A stretch of DNA of 64,000 bases from Pseudaminobacter soli (ex Li et al. 2025) (GCF_029892515.1 NZ_JARXVF010000001.1:682001-746000); one strand, 5' to 3'; counted from the stretch's first letter, positions 9,057 through 19,771 are shown. A program made the numbers and translations. Notes: a model not told the origin generated them from the letters alone.

Positions 9057-9725
9057 ATGCACCACACCGCCTTTGTCTTCGACGCCTACGGTACCTTGTT
9101 CGACGTGCATGCGGCGGTCCGGCGGCATGCCGCCGCAATCGGCCCGGACGGGCAGCTTTTGTCTGACATCTGGCGGGCAAAGCAGCTCGAATATTCCTGG
9201 GTGCGCTCGCTCATGGGATCTTATGTCGACTTCTGGCAACTGACCGAGCAGGCGCTGGATTTCGCCTTCCTCAAAGTGCCTTCCGCCGACCGCAACCTGC
9301 GCCAGGAACTGCTCGACGCCTATTGGCATCTCGACTGCTACCCGGAGGTTCCCGCTGTCCTCAAGTCGCTGAAGGACAGTGGAGCACGGCTTGCCATCCT
9401 CTCCAACGGCTCGCCGGCGATGCTGGAGGCAGCCGTCAAATCGGCCGCCCTCGACCAGGTTCTCGACGACATCTTCTCGGTCGACGCCGTTCGCCGTTTC
9501 AAATCCGCCCCCGAAGTCTACGACATGGTCACGACCGGCTGGCGGCTCTATCCGCACGCAGTGTCGTTCCAGTCGTCCAACCGCTGGGACGTTGCCGGGG
9601 CCACGCGATTCGGCTTTCGCACCGTCTGGATCAACCGGACCAACCAGCCGGACGAATATCGCGACCTGCAGCCGGGATTGATCCTGCCTTCGCTCAACGG
9701 CCTGCTGACCGACGAGCGGGACTAG
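9057..9725 (+). CDS. Haloacid dehalogenase, type II (HAD superfamily)
   Basis: A 222-residue cytosolic HAD hydrolase. The nucleophile is D9 in FVFDAYGTLFD, motif II is the Ser in LSNGSP, the motif III lysine is in FKSAPEVY, and SSNRWDVAGA plus GFRTVWINR complete the (S)-2-haloacid dehalogenase pattern. It would hydrolyse 2-haloalkanoic acids to 2-hydroxy acids, though many annotated relatives have unknown natural substrates. It is divergent from the aminotransferase gene across 154 nt and has no obvious operon partner. Confidence 0.85.
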   Translation: MHHTAFVFDAYGTLFDVHAAVRRHAAAIGPDGQLLSDIWRAKQLEYSWVRSLMGSYVDFWQLTEQALDFAFLKVPSADRNLRQELLDAYWHLDCYPEVPAVLKSLKDSGARLAILSNGSPAMLEAAVKSAALDQVLDDIFSVDAVRRFKSAPEVYDMVTTGWRLYPHAVSFQSSNRWDVAGATRFGFRTVWINRTNQPDEYRDLQPGLILPSLNGLLTDERD

Positions 9726-9937
9726 CCTGACCCCTGGTCCACAAAAAGTGACCCAAATATCACAGTGACTTGGCGGTCACACCATTGCCTTTCTTTCATC
9801 ACCCTGACGCCAGATTCGGAACCATCTATCGCGCCCAATCTTATGAGGGAGGGACAACGCGCCGCTCGCGGAGCGTTCACGGTTTTTTGCAATGTCGTTA
9901 GTTATTCAATTCGGCATTCGGAATTAGAAGGGCATCC

Positions 9938-10684
9938 ATGACCGACTCGATTTTTTCCCCCCGGCTTAGCCGTCGCAAATTTCTGGGGGCGGCAGCCGTC
10001 AGTGCCGCTTCTTTTGCAGTTTCCGCCTGCAGTACAGTCTCGCGGTCCAACTATGTCGAGGGCGGCGGGCCAGTAGGTTACGCGCCCCAGGCCAGCGTCG
10101 ACCCGGCCTTCGGCGACTACGCCATGATGTATGGCCCGCTGGAAGATGAAGGGTTCCAGCTGCCCGCTATTCCGATCAAGAAGATGAACAAGCGCTTCCT
10201 GCGTCAGGTCGTGCAGGACCCGACTGGCGAGCGCCCGGGCACCATCGTGGTCGATACCACCAACCACTTCCTCTATCTCGTGCGCGAGGGTGGCGAGGCT
10301 ATGCGCTACGGCGTCGGCCTCGGCCGTGCCGGCTTTGAATGGTCGGGCCGCGCCGTCATCCAGTGGAAACGCAAGTGGCCGACCTGGACGCCGCCGGATG
10401 AAATGATCGGCCGCCAGCCGGAACTGCAGAAGTACAGCGCGGCCAATGGCGGCATGCAGCCGGGCCTCATGAACCCGCTCGGTGCGCGCGCCCTTTATAT
10501 CTTCAAGGATGGCCAGGACACGCTCTATCGCCTGCACGGCTCGCCGGAGTGGTTCTCGATCGGCAAGTCCGTTTCCTCGGGCTGCGTGCGCCTGATGAAC
10601 CAGGACATCATCGATCTCTACGATCGCGTCCCCAACAAGACGCCGATCGTAGTGACGGGCAGCGTTGGCGGCGGCGTGGTCTGA
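9938..10684 (+). CDS. Tat-exported L,D-transpeptidase (YkuD domain), probable lipoprotein
   Basis: 248 residues. The N-terminus carries a twin-arginine motif (SRRKFLG, about residues 11-17), a hydrophobic stretch and then VSAC, which fits a lipobox, so it may be exported folded and lipid-anchored. The YkuD domain (about 95-240) ends with HGSPEWFSIG and the active site SSGCVRLMN, with catalytic C216. Such enzymes make 3-3 peptidoglycan cross-links or attach proteins to peptidoglycan. The 212-nt gap upstream (9726-9937) holds its promoter, but no element is clear. A terminator follows. Confidence 0.9.
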   Translation: MTDSIFSPRLSRRKFLGAAAVSAASFAVSACSTVSRSNYVEGGGPVGYAPQASVDPAFGDYAMMYGPLEDEGFQLPAIPIKKMNKRFLRQVVQDPTGERPGTIVVDTTNHFLYLVREGGEAMRYGVGLGRAGFEWSGRAVIQWKRKWPTWTPPDEMIGRQPELQKYSAANGGMQPGLMNPLGARALYIFKDGQDTLYRLHGSPEWFSIGKSVSSGCVRLMNQDIIDLYDRVPNKTPIVVTGSVGGGVV

Positions 10685-10725
10685 GCCACGCCTCGCGATC
10701 CCGATACAGGGATGAGGAATAACAG

Positions 10726-10762
10726 ATCGCGGCCCGGGCAACCGGCGCCGCGATTTTTGTTT
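10726..10762 (+). terminator. Rho-independent terminator after the L,D-transpeptidase
   Basis: ATCGCGGC (10726-10733) pairs with GCCGCGAT (10747-10754), and TTTTGTTT follows. It sits between two convergent genes. Confidence 0.8.
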
Positions 10763-12277
10763 CTACTTCCTGAGAATGCCGAGAATGCCGCGCACGAGTT
10801 CGCGGCCGAGGGTCGATCCCACCGACCTCACCACCGACTTCACCGCAGCTTCCGTCACCGTCTGTCGGTTCGACGGGCGCGGCTGGCTCGTACGCTGATC
10901 GCCGTTGCGGTTGTTGCCGAAGTCCGGCAGCGTCCACCCGCCGCCATTTGACGGCGCGCTGCCCTGAGCCGACTGACCGGCCCGCTTCTGCAGAATTTCG
11001 AACGCCGATTCGCGATCGATCATCTGCTCGTACTGGCCGGCAACCGGGCTCGCATCCATCACGCGCCGCCGTTCCTCGGGCGTCAGCGGACCGATGCGCG
11101 AGGATGGCGGGCGAATCAGCGTCCGCTGCACCATCGACGGGATGCCCTTTTCCTCGAGCGTGGAGACCAGAGCCTCGCCGGTGGCGAGGTTGGTGATGGC
11201 CTGGAACGTATTGAAATCGGGATTGGGCCGGAACGTATCGGCGGCCGTCTTCACCGCACTGGTCTCGCGCGGCGTATAGGCGCGCAGCGCGTGCTGGATA
11301 CGGTTGCCCAGCTGAGCCAGCACCGTTTCGGGCACGTCGAGCGGATTTTGCGTGACGAAATAGACGCCCACGCCTTTCGAGCGGATCAGTCGCACGACCT
11401 GCTCGATACGCTCGAGCAGGGCCTTCGGTGCCTCGTTGAACAGCAGATGGGCCTCGTCGAAGAAGAAGACGAGACGCGGCTTGTCGGGGTCGCCGACCTC
11501 CGGCAACTGCTCGAACAACTCGGACATCAGCCAGAGCAGGAAGGTCGAATAAAGCCGCGGATTGGTCATCAGCTTGTCGGCGGCGAGCACGTTGACCATG
11601 CCACGCCCGTCCCGAGCCGTGCGCATGATATCCGGAATCCGCAGCGCCGGCTCGCCGAAGAAGTTGGCGCCGCCCTGCTGTTCCAGCACCAGAAGCGAGC
11701 GCTGGATAGCTCCCACCGAGGCCTTGTTGACATTGCCGTAGCGTGCCGAAAGTTCGTCGGCGCGCGTGGCCATATTGGCCAGCATCGACTGAAGGTCCTT
11801 CAGGTCGAGCAGAAGCAGCCCTTCCTCATCGGCGATCCGGAAAGCGATGTTCAGCACGCCTTCCTGCGCGTTGGTGAGGTTCATCAGACGTGACAGCAAG
11901 AGCGGCCCCATCTCGCTGATCGTGGCCCGGATCGGGTGCCCCTGCTCGCCGAACAGGTCCCAGAAGATCGTCGGCGTCTCGCGGAACTCGTATGGCTCCA
12001 GCTTCACCGCCTCGGCGCGCTTGAGCAAAAAGTCCTTCGGCTCGCCCGGCAAGGCGATTCCCGACAGATCACCCTTCACGTCGGCGCAAAACACCGGAAC
12101 GCCGGCCTCTGAAAAGCCCTCGGCCAGGACCTGCAGCGTCACCGTCTTGCCAGTGCCGGTCGCGCCGGTGATCAGCCCGTGGCGATTGCCGTATTTCAGG
12201 AGCAGATCTTCGCGCCGTTGATAGCTGTCGTTTGGCTTGCGACTGGCACCGATGAAAAGTCTGTCTTCCTGTGCCAT
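10763..12277 (-). CDS. HerA/DUF853-family P-loop ATPase
   Basis: A 504-residue protein of the YjgR/DUF853 group of HerA-FtsK-like ATPases. The Walker A motif GATGTGKT is at about residues 37-44 and Walker B is LVFFFDEAHLLF. The C-terminal 100 residues are rich in Gly, Ser and Arg and look disordered before a short conserved end. The cellular role is not established; HerA relatives move DNA or assemble ring motors. The ATG at 12277 has a GGAG about 11 nt upstream; the 20 residues upstream in the same frame are not conserved-looking. The 296 nt beyond it, up to mutA, hold no gene that I can see. Confidence 0.85.
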   Translation of the reverse strand: MAQEDRLFIGASRKPNDSYQRREDLLLKYGNRHGLITGATGTGKTVTLQVLAEGFSEAGVPVFCADVKGDLSGIALPGEPKDFLLKRAEAVKLEPYEFRETPTIFWDLFGEQGHPIRATISEMGPLLLSRLMNLTNAQEGVLNIAFRIADEEGLLLLDLKDLQSMLANMATRADELSARYGNVNKASVGAIQRSLLVLEQQGGANFFGEPALRIPDIMRTARDGRGMVNVLAADKLMTNPRLYSTFLLWLMSELFEQLPEVGDPDKPRLVFFFDEAHLLFNEAPKALLERIEQVVRLIRSKGVGVYFVTQNPLDVPETVLAQLGNRIQHALRAYTPRETSAVKTAADTFRPNPDFNTFQAITNLATGEALVSTLEEKGIPSMVQRTLIRPPSSRIGPLTPEERRRVMDASPVAGQYEQMIDRESAFEILQKRAGQSAQGSAPSNGGGWTLPDFGNNRNGDQRTSQPRPSNRQTVTEAAVKSVVRSVGSTLGRELVRGILGILRK

Positions 12278-12573
12278 ATTTTCTCTATCTCCGGATTCCA
12301 CAGTCGACCAGGGAAGCGCTGCGCAGCCCAAAGCCATTTGAATGGTATAGTTGCGCGAGCACAGCGCGACAACGGCGATCGAACGATTTCACCGTTTGAG
12401 GGTTGCAGTCGCTCGGTTGGTTTGGCAATCCAAAGATGGAATGTCATGGTCATGCAATGGCGTGCATTTCCGTGTCATATTTTGTCGCCGTGCCCAACCT
12501 ATGTTGCATTGCGGCAGGGAGGCGGCGACCGTAAGTTCAGCTTGTCTGGATCGGTCAGGTTAGAGGAGCCAGG

Positions 12574-14010
12574 ATGGACGCGCGAAACGTTTTCAGCGAT
12601 GTCAAATTTCCCCCAAGCGATCGGGACCGGTGGCTGGCCCTGGCGCAGAAAGCGTTGGCTGGCGCGTCTTTCGAGGAAACTCTGGTTTCGCACACCGACG
12701 ACGGGTTGCGCATCGAGCCGCTCTACGATCGGCCGAAGACCGCCGAGTTCCTGGCCAGGAAGAATCCCGACACGCCCTGGATCATAGCCCAGCGCATCGA
12801 CGACACCGATCCCGTTCGCGCCAATGCCCAGGCGCTGCATGAGATCGAGCAAGGCGCGACCGGTCTTGCGCTGGTGTTCGAGGGGGCTCCCAATTCCTTC
12901 GGCTACGGCCTCCCCTCCTCGGCAGAAGTGCTCGAAACGGTTCTCGAAGGCGTAGCCCTCAACCGCACCTATCTGCGCGTCGACGTGCACCCCTCGAGCC
13001 GCGCCATGGCGGACTGGCTGGTGGCCATCCTCGCCAAGCGCCGCGTCGATCCATCAAGGCTCAACCTGTCCTTCGGCATCGATCCGGCGGCCATCTTTGC
13101 CGGCACCGGGCGGCTGCGCATGTCGATCGAGGCGCTGCAGGCCTCGATGCCGCAATCGCTGGCGCATTTCTTCGCGCTTGGCGTGCCCGGCGTACTGCTG
13201 GAGGCGGATGGCCGCGTGCTGCACAATGCCGGCGCCACCGAAGCGCAGGAACTGGGCGTGATGCTGGCCTCGGCTGTTGCGCATCTGCGCCTGTTCGAGG
13301 ACGCTCGGCAGGCGCTGGTCTATGCAGCACCGCATATCGGCTTCTCGCTCAGCGTCGACCAGGACCAGTTCTTTTCAATGGCCAAGATCAGGGCGCTAAG
13401 AAAGCTCTGGGCCCGTGTCCAGCAAAGCTGCTCCATCCAGCCCAGCCCGGCAACGATCCACGCCGAGACGTCCTACCGGATGATGACGCTGAAGGATCCC
13501 GAGACCAACATCCTGCGCACGACGCTGGCAAGCTTCGCCGCAGCGGTCGGTGGGGCGGATTCGGTGTCTATCCTGCCGCACACGATTGCACATGGCCTGC
13601 CCGATGCCTTTGCGCGGCGCGTCGCCCGCAACACACAGCTGATCATGGCTCGCGAAAGCCATCTTGGTTTCGTCGCCGACCCGGCTTCCGGTTCGGGCGG
13701 CGTCGAAGCCCTCACCGCCGAGCTTTGCGAGGCTGCCTGGACCGAATTCCAGCTCATCGAGACGGAAGGCGGCCTGCTGCACAGCCTCGCCAAGGGCAAT
13801 GTCCAGAAGCGCGTCTTCGAGGCGCGCGATCGCCGCGTGGCCGAATACCGCGAAGGCAAACGCGCGCTGGTCGGAACGACCGTTTATCCCTTGGCCGCCG
13901 AGCGGCCAGTCGAGACGCTTGCCGCCCCGCGCCGCCCCGCACCGGCCGACGGCACGGTTTTCTGCCAGCACCTGCCCGCCGCACGGCTTGATGAACTGAT
14001 CGGAGCCTGA
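12574..14010 (+). CDS. mutA: Methylmalonyl-CoA mutase, small (beta) subunit
   Basis: A 478-residue mutase TIM-barrel protein, the non-catalytic partner of MutB. It ends soon after the barrel, so it lacks the degenerate C-terminal cobalamin-like domain that gives MutA of Propionibacterium more than 600 residues. Motifs shared with the large subunit are visible, such as [18 protein letters not shown] and [25 protein letters not shown] site precedes the ATG. It ends 2 nt before mutB. The pair interconverts methylmalonyl-CoA and succinyl-CoA in propionate use and in cobalamin-dependent polyhydroxyalkanoate-linked metabolism. Confidence 0.9.
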   Translation: MDARNVFSDVKFPPSDRDRWLALAQKALAGASFEETLVSHTDDGLRIEPLYDRPKTAEFLARKNPDTPWIIAQRIDDTDPVRANAQALHEIEQGATGLALVFEGAPNSFGYGLPSSAEVLETVLEGVALNRTYLRVDVHPSSRAMADWLVAILAKRRVDPSRLNLSFGIDPAAIFAGTGRLRMSIEALQASMPQSLAHFFALGVPGVLLEADGRVLHNAGATEAQELGVMLASAVAHLRLFEDARQALVYAAPHIGFSLSVDQDQFFSMAKIRALRKLWARVQQSCSIQPSPATIHAETSYRMMTLKDPETNILRTTLASFAAAVGGADSVSILPHTIAHGLPDAFARRVARNTQLIMARESHLGFVADPASGSGGVEALTAELCEAAWTEFQLIETEGGLLHSLAKGNVQKRVFEARDRRVAEYREGKRALVGTTVYPLAAERPVETLAAPRRPAPADGTVFCQHLPAARLDELIGA

Positions 14011-14012
14011 GC

Positions 14013-16139
<2,127 letters not shown>

Positions 16140-16147
16140 GCCTCTGC

Positions 16148-16189
16148 TTGTAGCAGGGTGCCGCGAGTGTTATATCTTCCGTTATAACA
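16148..16189 (+). promoter_or_regulatory. Promoter and palindromic operator of the AbrB-Doc operon
   Basis: TTGTAG (16148-16153) and TATATC (16171-16176), 17 nt apart, make a plausible sigma-70 promoter immediately after mutB. The inverted repeat TGTTATA (16168-16174) with TATAACA (16183-16189) covers the -10 element and the likely start site, the usual place for the autoregulatory operator of a toxin-antitoxin operon. Confidence 0.6.
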
Positions 16190-16204
16190 ATGACGGAGGC
16201 AGCG

Positions 16205-16435
16205 ATGAATGTCGTGGTGCGAAAGATCGGAAATTCCGAGGGCGTGATCCTGCCCAAGGAAGTGCTCGACCGGCACAACCTTCGTGCCGGCGACACGCTC
16301 GTGCTGATCGAGGAAGGGAACGACCTGAAACTTCGGCCCGCCTCTGACGCGCCTGAGGAATTCGAGCGCAAGATGAAAATCGCACGTGAGCGAATGAAGA
16401 AATACGAGGTTGCCTACCGGGCACTCGCCAAATGA
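16205..16435 (+). CDS. AbrB/MazE/SpoVT-type antitoxin
   Basis: 76 residues. The N-terminal half (1-45) is a swapped-hairpin AbrB DNA-binding domain with the typical RKIGNSEGVILPKEVLD and LRAGDTLVLIEEGNDLKL pattern. The C-terminal tail (48-76) is charged and helical and probably wraps the toxin. GGAGG lies 5 nt before ATG 16205, so the earlier ATG at 16190 was rejected. Its last 4 nt overlap the toxin ATG (ATGA). It likely neutralises the Doc protein and represses its own operon at the palindrome just upstream. Confidence 0.88.
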   Translation: MNVVVRKIGNSEGVILPKEVLDRHNLRAGDTLVLIEEGNDLKLRPASDAPEEFERKMKIARERMKKYEVAYRALAK

Positions 16436-16818
16436 CCGAATTCCACTCGCGGGAATTCGTTGAGGCGATGCACGCGGAACAATTGCGTCTTCACGGTGGT
16501 GCCGCTGGTATTCGCGATGAAGGAATGCTGGAATCGGCTCTTGCACGATCTCTGGAGAAGGAGGCCTATGGCGAGCCTGATCTGTGCGAACTTGCAGCCG
16601 CCTATCTGTTCGGGATCGTCAAAAACCACCCCTTCGTGGATGGCAACAAGCGGACGGGCTTTGCCGCGGCCGACCTTTTTCTCTATTTCAATGGCCTCAG
16701 CCTCGAGGCTGAGCAAGAAGACATTATACAGCTTGTAGTGATGGTGGCCGCCGGCGAAATTGACGAAGTCGGCGTGGCAGCCTTCTTTCGCGACTACACG
16801 CAACCGATATCCAGCTGA
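16432..16818 (+). CDS. doc: Doc-type toxin (Fic fold kinase, death-on-curing)
   Basis: 128 residues, the usual Doc length. The Fic core HPFVDGNKRTGF places H66, D70, K73 and R74 at the same positions as in phage P1 Doc. Doc phosphorylates elongation factor Tu with ATP and halts translation. The AALARSL-type helix and AAAYLFGIVK before the motif also fit. Translation is coupled to the antitoxin by a 4-nt overlap. The usual partner of Doc is Phd; here it is an AbrB-type protein. All catalytic residues are present, so the toxin should be active. Confidence 0.9.
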   Translation: MTEFHSREFVEAMHAEQLRLHGGAAGIRDEGMLESALARSLEKEAYGEPDLCELAAAYLFGIVKNHPFVDGNKRTGFAAADLFLYFNGLSLEAEQEDIIQLVVMVAAGEIDEVGVAAFFRDYTQPISS

Positions 16819-16833
16819 TCCCTCGGGATCAGC
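16814..16833. terminator. Hairpin spanning the stop codons of doc and the GreA-like gene
   Basis: GCTGATCCC (16814-16822) is the exact reverse complement of GGGATCAGC (16825-16833). The hairpin contains both the doc TGA and the stop of the convergent gene. There is no T run, so it may be a transcript-end stabiliser, not a strong terminator. Confidence 0.5.
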
Positions 16834-17305
16834 CCACCTTCATCTCGGTGATTTCCCATTCCTTGCCGTTGACGGTGGCGGTATCCCTCACGCCCTTGCC
16901 GAACAACGCCACCGCCATGGGCGACACATGCGAGATGGTCCCCTTGGCGGGCTCCGCCTCGTCCTCGCCGACGATCTTCCAGGTCTTGGACTGGCCGTCC
17001 TCGTCCTCGATCGTCACCGTCATGCCGAAGCGAACCACGTCACTGTCGGGTTCGGGAACTGACAGTTCCGCTGTCTCGCGGCGGGACGCCCAATAGCGAA
17101 GGTCTCGCGAAACCAGGGCGATGCGTTCGCGATTGCCCTCGCGCTCTGCCTCCGCCAGATCCTCGCGCAGCGCGGCGAGATTGGCGTCGATCATGGCCAG
17201 GCCATGCTCGGTCACGAGGTTGCGGTGTTCGCTGACCGGCCGTTCGCCAATGTCTGCGATCGCTTTCTCACTGTCTTCTTCGCGGGTAAAAGCTCTGCTC
17301 ATCAT
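16829..17305 (-). CDS. GreA/GreB-like transcription factor with altered tip
   Basis: 158 residues. The C-terminal half (about 85-158) matches the FKBP-like domain that binds the RNA polymerase secondary channel (GTISHVSPMAVALFGKGVRDTA). The N-terminal half is a helical coiled coil (about 28-75). In GreA the loop between the helices reads GDLKEN, with an acidic pair that helps cleave backtracked RNA; here the matching loop reads EGNRERI, so the Asp and second Glu seem to be missing. It could be a non-cleaving regulator. Two adjacent ATG codons are possible starts. Confidence 0.8.
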   Translation of the reverse strand: MMSRAFTREEDSEKAIADIGERPVSEHRNLVTEHGLAMIDANLAALREDLAEAEREGNRERIALVSRDLRYWASRRETAELSVPEPDSDVVRFGMTVTIEDEDGQSKTWKIVGEDEAEPAKGTISHVSPMAVALFGKGVRDTATVNGKEWEITEMKVG

Positions 17306-17423
17306 GAGAGCTTATGCTTTGGCAATACTTCGCACAAGCTCTCCAATAGGTGGTGAGAGCACGCAACCGCCGGCATGCTTGCTGCGGCAACCGAGCCGCA
17401 GCTTTGGCGGCCGAGAAAATGCA

Positions 17424-18428
17424 CTAGGCCAGCGCTGCCGTAGGCCGCAAACCCCCGACCACCATGCCGTTTCGGTTGGTCAGGACCGGATTTATGAACT
17501 CGCGCAGTTTCTCGGTCAGCGCCTCGTCGCCGGCCAAAAGCTTCGCCATGACCGCTGCGACCATCACTTCCGCCGCGCGGAAAGCGCCCTCATCGCATTT
17601 CAGTGCGATGCCGAGGCCGAGTTCGGGCACCGCCGCGCAGTACACCCCTTCCGCACCGACCTTGACGAACAGCCGGCCGGCCGCGCTGCGCATCAGAAGG
17701 GTGTCGAAGCTCTCAGTGCCTCCCACATAAAACGGTTCGGCCATGCAGGCAGCAAACAGACGCCGGGCCGCCTTGGCGCGTTCTTCTCCGAGCCCAACAC
17801 CAGTCGCCATCCGAGCAAAGCCATGCGCGAGGTTGCGCAGTGGCACCGCATAGGTCGGGATCGAACAGCCATCGATGGCGCGATTGTCAGCGTTGTGCGC
17901 CGCACCCGTGACGTTCTCAAGCGCTTCGCACAGCATCTGCTGATACTGGTGTCCGGCGTTTACATAGCCGCGGTGCTCGATGCCGGCATGGCAGCAGGCG
18001 CACAAAAAGCCCGAATGCTTGCCCGAGCAATTGTTATGCAGGGCATTTGCCGTGCCGCCGCTGCGCGCCAGGTCGATGGTCGCCTGCTGGCACGACGGCC
18101 AGTGCGTTCCGCACTCCAGCGCCTGCTCATCCAGCCCAGCCTTGGCCAGCATGGCGCTGGCGAGTTCCACATGCCCGGCCTCGCCATCATGCGAGGCGCA
18201 GGACAGCGCCAGTTCCTTGTTGCCGAAGCCATAGGCATCCGCAGCGCCGGTTTCCACCAGCGGCAGCGCCTGGATCGACTTCACCGCCGAGCGCGGAAAG
18301 GTCGGCCGCTGCGTATCGCCGATTTCCAGAACGGCCTTGCCGTCCGCATCGAAAACCGCGATCGCGCCGCGATGCCTGCTCTCAACGATATCGCCGCGCA
18401 GGACTTCGACCAGAACCGGATTCGACAT
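17424..18428 (-). CDS. ansA: Zinc-type L-asparaginase (class 3, Rhizobium etli AnsA type)
   Basis: 334 residues of the Asparaginase_II family, unrelated to the E. coli enzymes. It hydrolyses L-asparagine to aspartate and ammonia in the cytoplasm. The residues described for the R. etli enzyme ReAV are present one position earlier: the Ser-Lys pair S47/K50 in RSAVKS, the metal site C134, K137 and C188 (in NNCSGKHSG and DGCSIP), and S79 in CASH. The gene stands alone, with short gaps on both sides. Confidence 0.9.
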   Translation of the reverse strand: MSNPVLVEVLRGDIVESRHRGAIAVFDADGKAVLEIGDTQRPTFPRSAVKSIQALPLVETGAADAYGFGNKELALSCASHDGEAGHVELASAMLAKAGLDEQALECGTHWPSCQQATIDLARSGGTANALHNNCSGKHSGFLCACCHAGIEHRGYVNAGHQYQQMLCEALENVTGAAHNADNRAIDGCSIPTYAVPLRNLAHGFARMATGVGLGEERAKAARRLFAACMAEPFYVGGTESFDTLLMRSAAGRLFVKVGAEGVYCAAVPELGLGIALKCDEGAFRAAEVMVAAVMAKLLAGDEALTEKLREFINPVLTNRNGMVVGGLRPTAALA

Positions 18429-18509
18429 GGAGTATTGACCTCGAAACTTGCGATTGCGGCCGACTTGATAGCCGCAAAGCGAGACGATGCAAAGGAAATA
18501 CGGGTGGCC

Positions 18510-19004
18510 TCAGTCTTCGAAGGCGCTTTCCAGAACCATTCGCAAAGTTAGCGCCTCGGTCTGGTCGGCGGGCGCTTCATACAGAACGTCATCAACCAAC
18601 CACCCATCAGGCGTGGATACCACCGCTATGCGATCAGTCCAGCCGGCTTCGGGCGTTTGGGGAAACTTGTAGCTCACCTCAACCAGGGTGCGGCCACCCG
18701 TGTCGGTGATCGCCCCCGGCTCGCAGACCGGCGCCAGGTCGGGATAGGTCTGATAGGGAATGCCGTCGCCGAATGGCGGCTTGTCGTCCGGATTGGCCTT
18801 GGCGATGGCATCGTTGCGGTTCTCTGCCTCAGCGACCGCGTCTCGCAACGACGGCGTGAGCAGATTGCGGACGCCTGCCGCATTATCCTCCACCCGCGTC
18901 TGGCAGAAGGCTTTGGCAAGCTCGGCGGCGGACTGGGCTGCCAGGGCGTTGGACAACCCGCAGACCGTGAAGCACATGGCCGTGAAGATGGCGTTCAGTC
19001 GCAT
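18510..19004 (-). CDS. Small secreted protein of unknown function
   Basis: 164 residues. A signal peptide (about 1-22, ending ALA) leads to a soluble domain with cysteines at 34 and 94 that could form a disulfide. The C-terminal half contains alternating beta-like segments (TLVEVSYKF, RIAVVSTPDGWLVDDVLY) that resemble DUF3828/NTF2-like lipoproteins, but I do not recognise the family. Start ATG 19004 follows a GGAGAGGGG site; the longer frame to 19253 is a shadow of the SDR gene. It lies 38 nt after the SDR stop and may be the last gene of that operon. Confidence 0.75.
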   Translation of the reverse strand: MRLNAIFTAMCFTVCGLSNALAAQSAAELAKAFCQTRVEDNAAGVRNLLTPSLRDAVAEAENRNDAIAKANPDDKPPFGDGIPYQTYPDLAPVCEPGAITDTGGRTLVEVSYKFPQTPEAGWTDRIAVVSTPDGWLVDDVLYEAPADQTEALTLRMVLESAFED

Positions 19005-19042
19005 TCGATCCCCTCTCCCAAGCCGGCCAGCGGCAGATAGAT

Positions 19043-19771
19043 CTAGGCCTCGGCAGTCACTCCCGCAGCCAGAAAGCCGCCGTCGACGGCAAGCGTATGG
19101 CCGTTGACGAAGCTTGCCTCGGGCGACAGAAGGAAAGCTACCGCGGCCGCCACTTCTTCGGGCTCGCCGTAGCGCGCCTGCGGCACGCGGCCGACCCACA
19201 GCCGCCGGGCTTCGATGGAGCCCGCGTCGTCCGTCGGTCCGGGCGCGACGCAATTGACCCGCACGCCGCGGCTGCCGAATTCCAGCGCCAACACCTCCGA
19301 CATCAGCTTCACGCCGGCCTTGGAAGCACCATAAGCCAGATGGCCGCGATTGGCGCGCATACCCGAAACCGAGGAGATATTGACGACCGATAGGGCTTGC
19401 CCCATCCGCTCCAGCGCCGCCTTGGCCGCGATGAAGGCGCCAACCAGATTGACGTCGAGAAGCTCGCGCAGCAGTTCGGCGCTGGTTTCCTCGGCCATGG
19501 CATCGCGCGCAATGCCCGCCGCATTGACCAGCCCGCCGATCAAGCCGAGCCGGTCCACCACCTCGTCGAAGGCGGCGTCGAGCTCGTCTTCGTCGGTAAC
19601 ATCCGCCTGGATGAAGATGGCGTTCTCGTCGGCGAAGAGATCCTCGGCCGCGATCAACGCCTGTTCGTCGATGTCGATGATCGCCACCGGCCAGCCGTCA
19701 TCCAGAAGCCGGCGAGCAATGGCGATGCCTATACCCGATGCGCCTCCGGTGACGACAGCCGAATGCCTCAT
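19043..19771 (-). CDS. Short-chain dehydrogenase/reductase
   Basis: 242 residues with the SDR hallmarks: cofactor loop TGGASGIG (8-15), NAAG near 85, and the active-site Ser with YGASK. It is a cytosolic NAD(P)-dependent oxidoreductase. It overlaps the thiolase gene by 4 nt (ATGA), so it probably acts in the same acyl-CoA or ketone pathway, for example as a 3-hydroxyacyl-CoA or hydroxysteroid-like dehydrogenase, but the substrate cannot be read from the sequence. Confidence 0.88.
   Translation of the reverse strand: MRHSAVVTGGASGIGIAIARRLLDDGWPVAIIDIDEQALIAAEDLFADENAIFIQADVTDEDELDAAFDEVVDRLGLIGGLVNAAGIARDAMAEETSAELLRELLDVNLVGAFIAAKAALERMGQALSVVNISSVSGMRANRGHLAYGASKAGVKLMSEVLALEFGSRGVRVNCVAPGPTDDAGSIEARRLWVGRVPQARYGEPEEVAAAVAFLLSPEASFVNGHTLAVDGGFLAAGVTAEA

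Noticed and set aside
18510-19253. 247-codon version of the secreted protein gene
   Set aside because: The extension overlaps the SDR gene; ATG 19004 has a strong GGAG site and starts a signal peptide.
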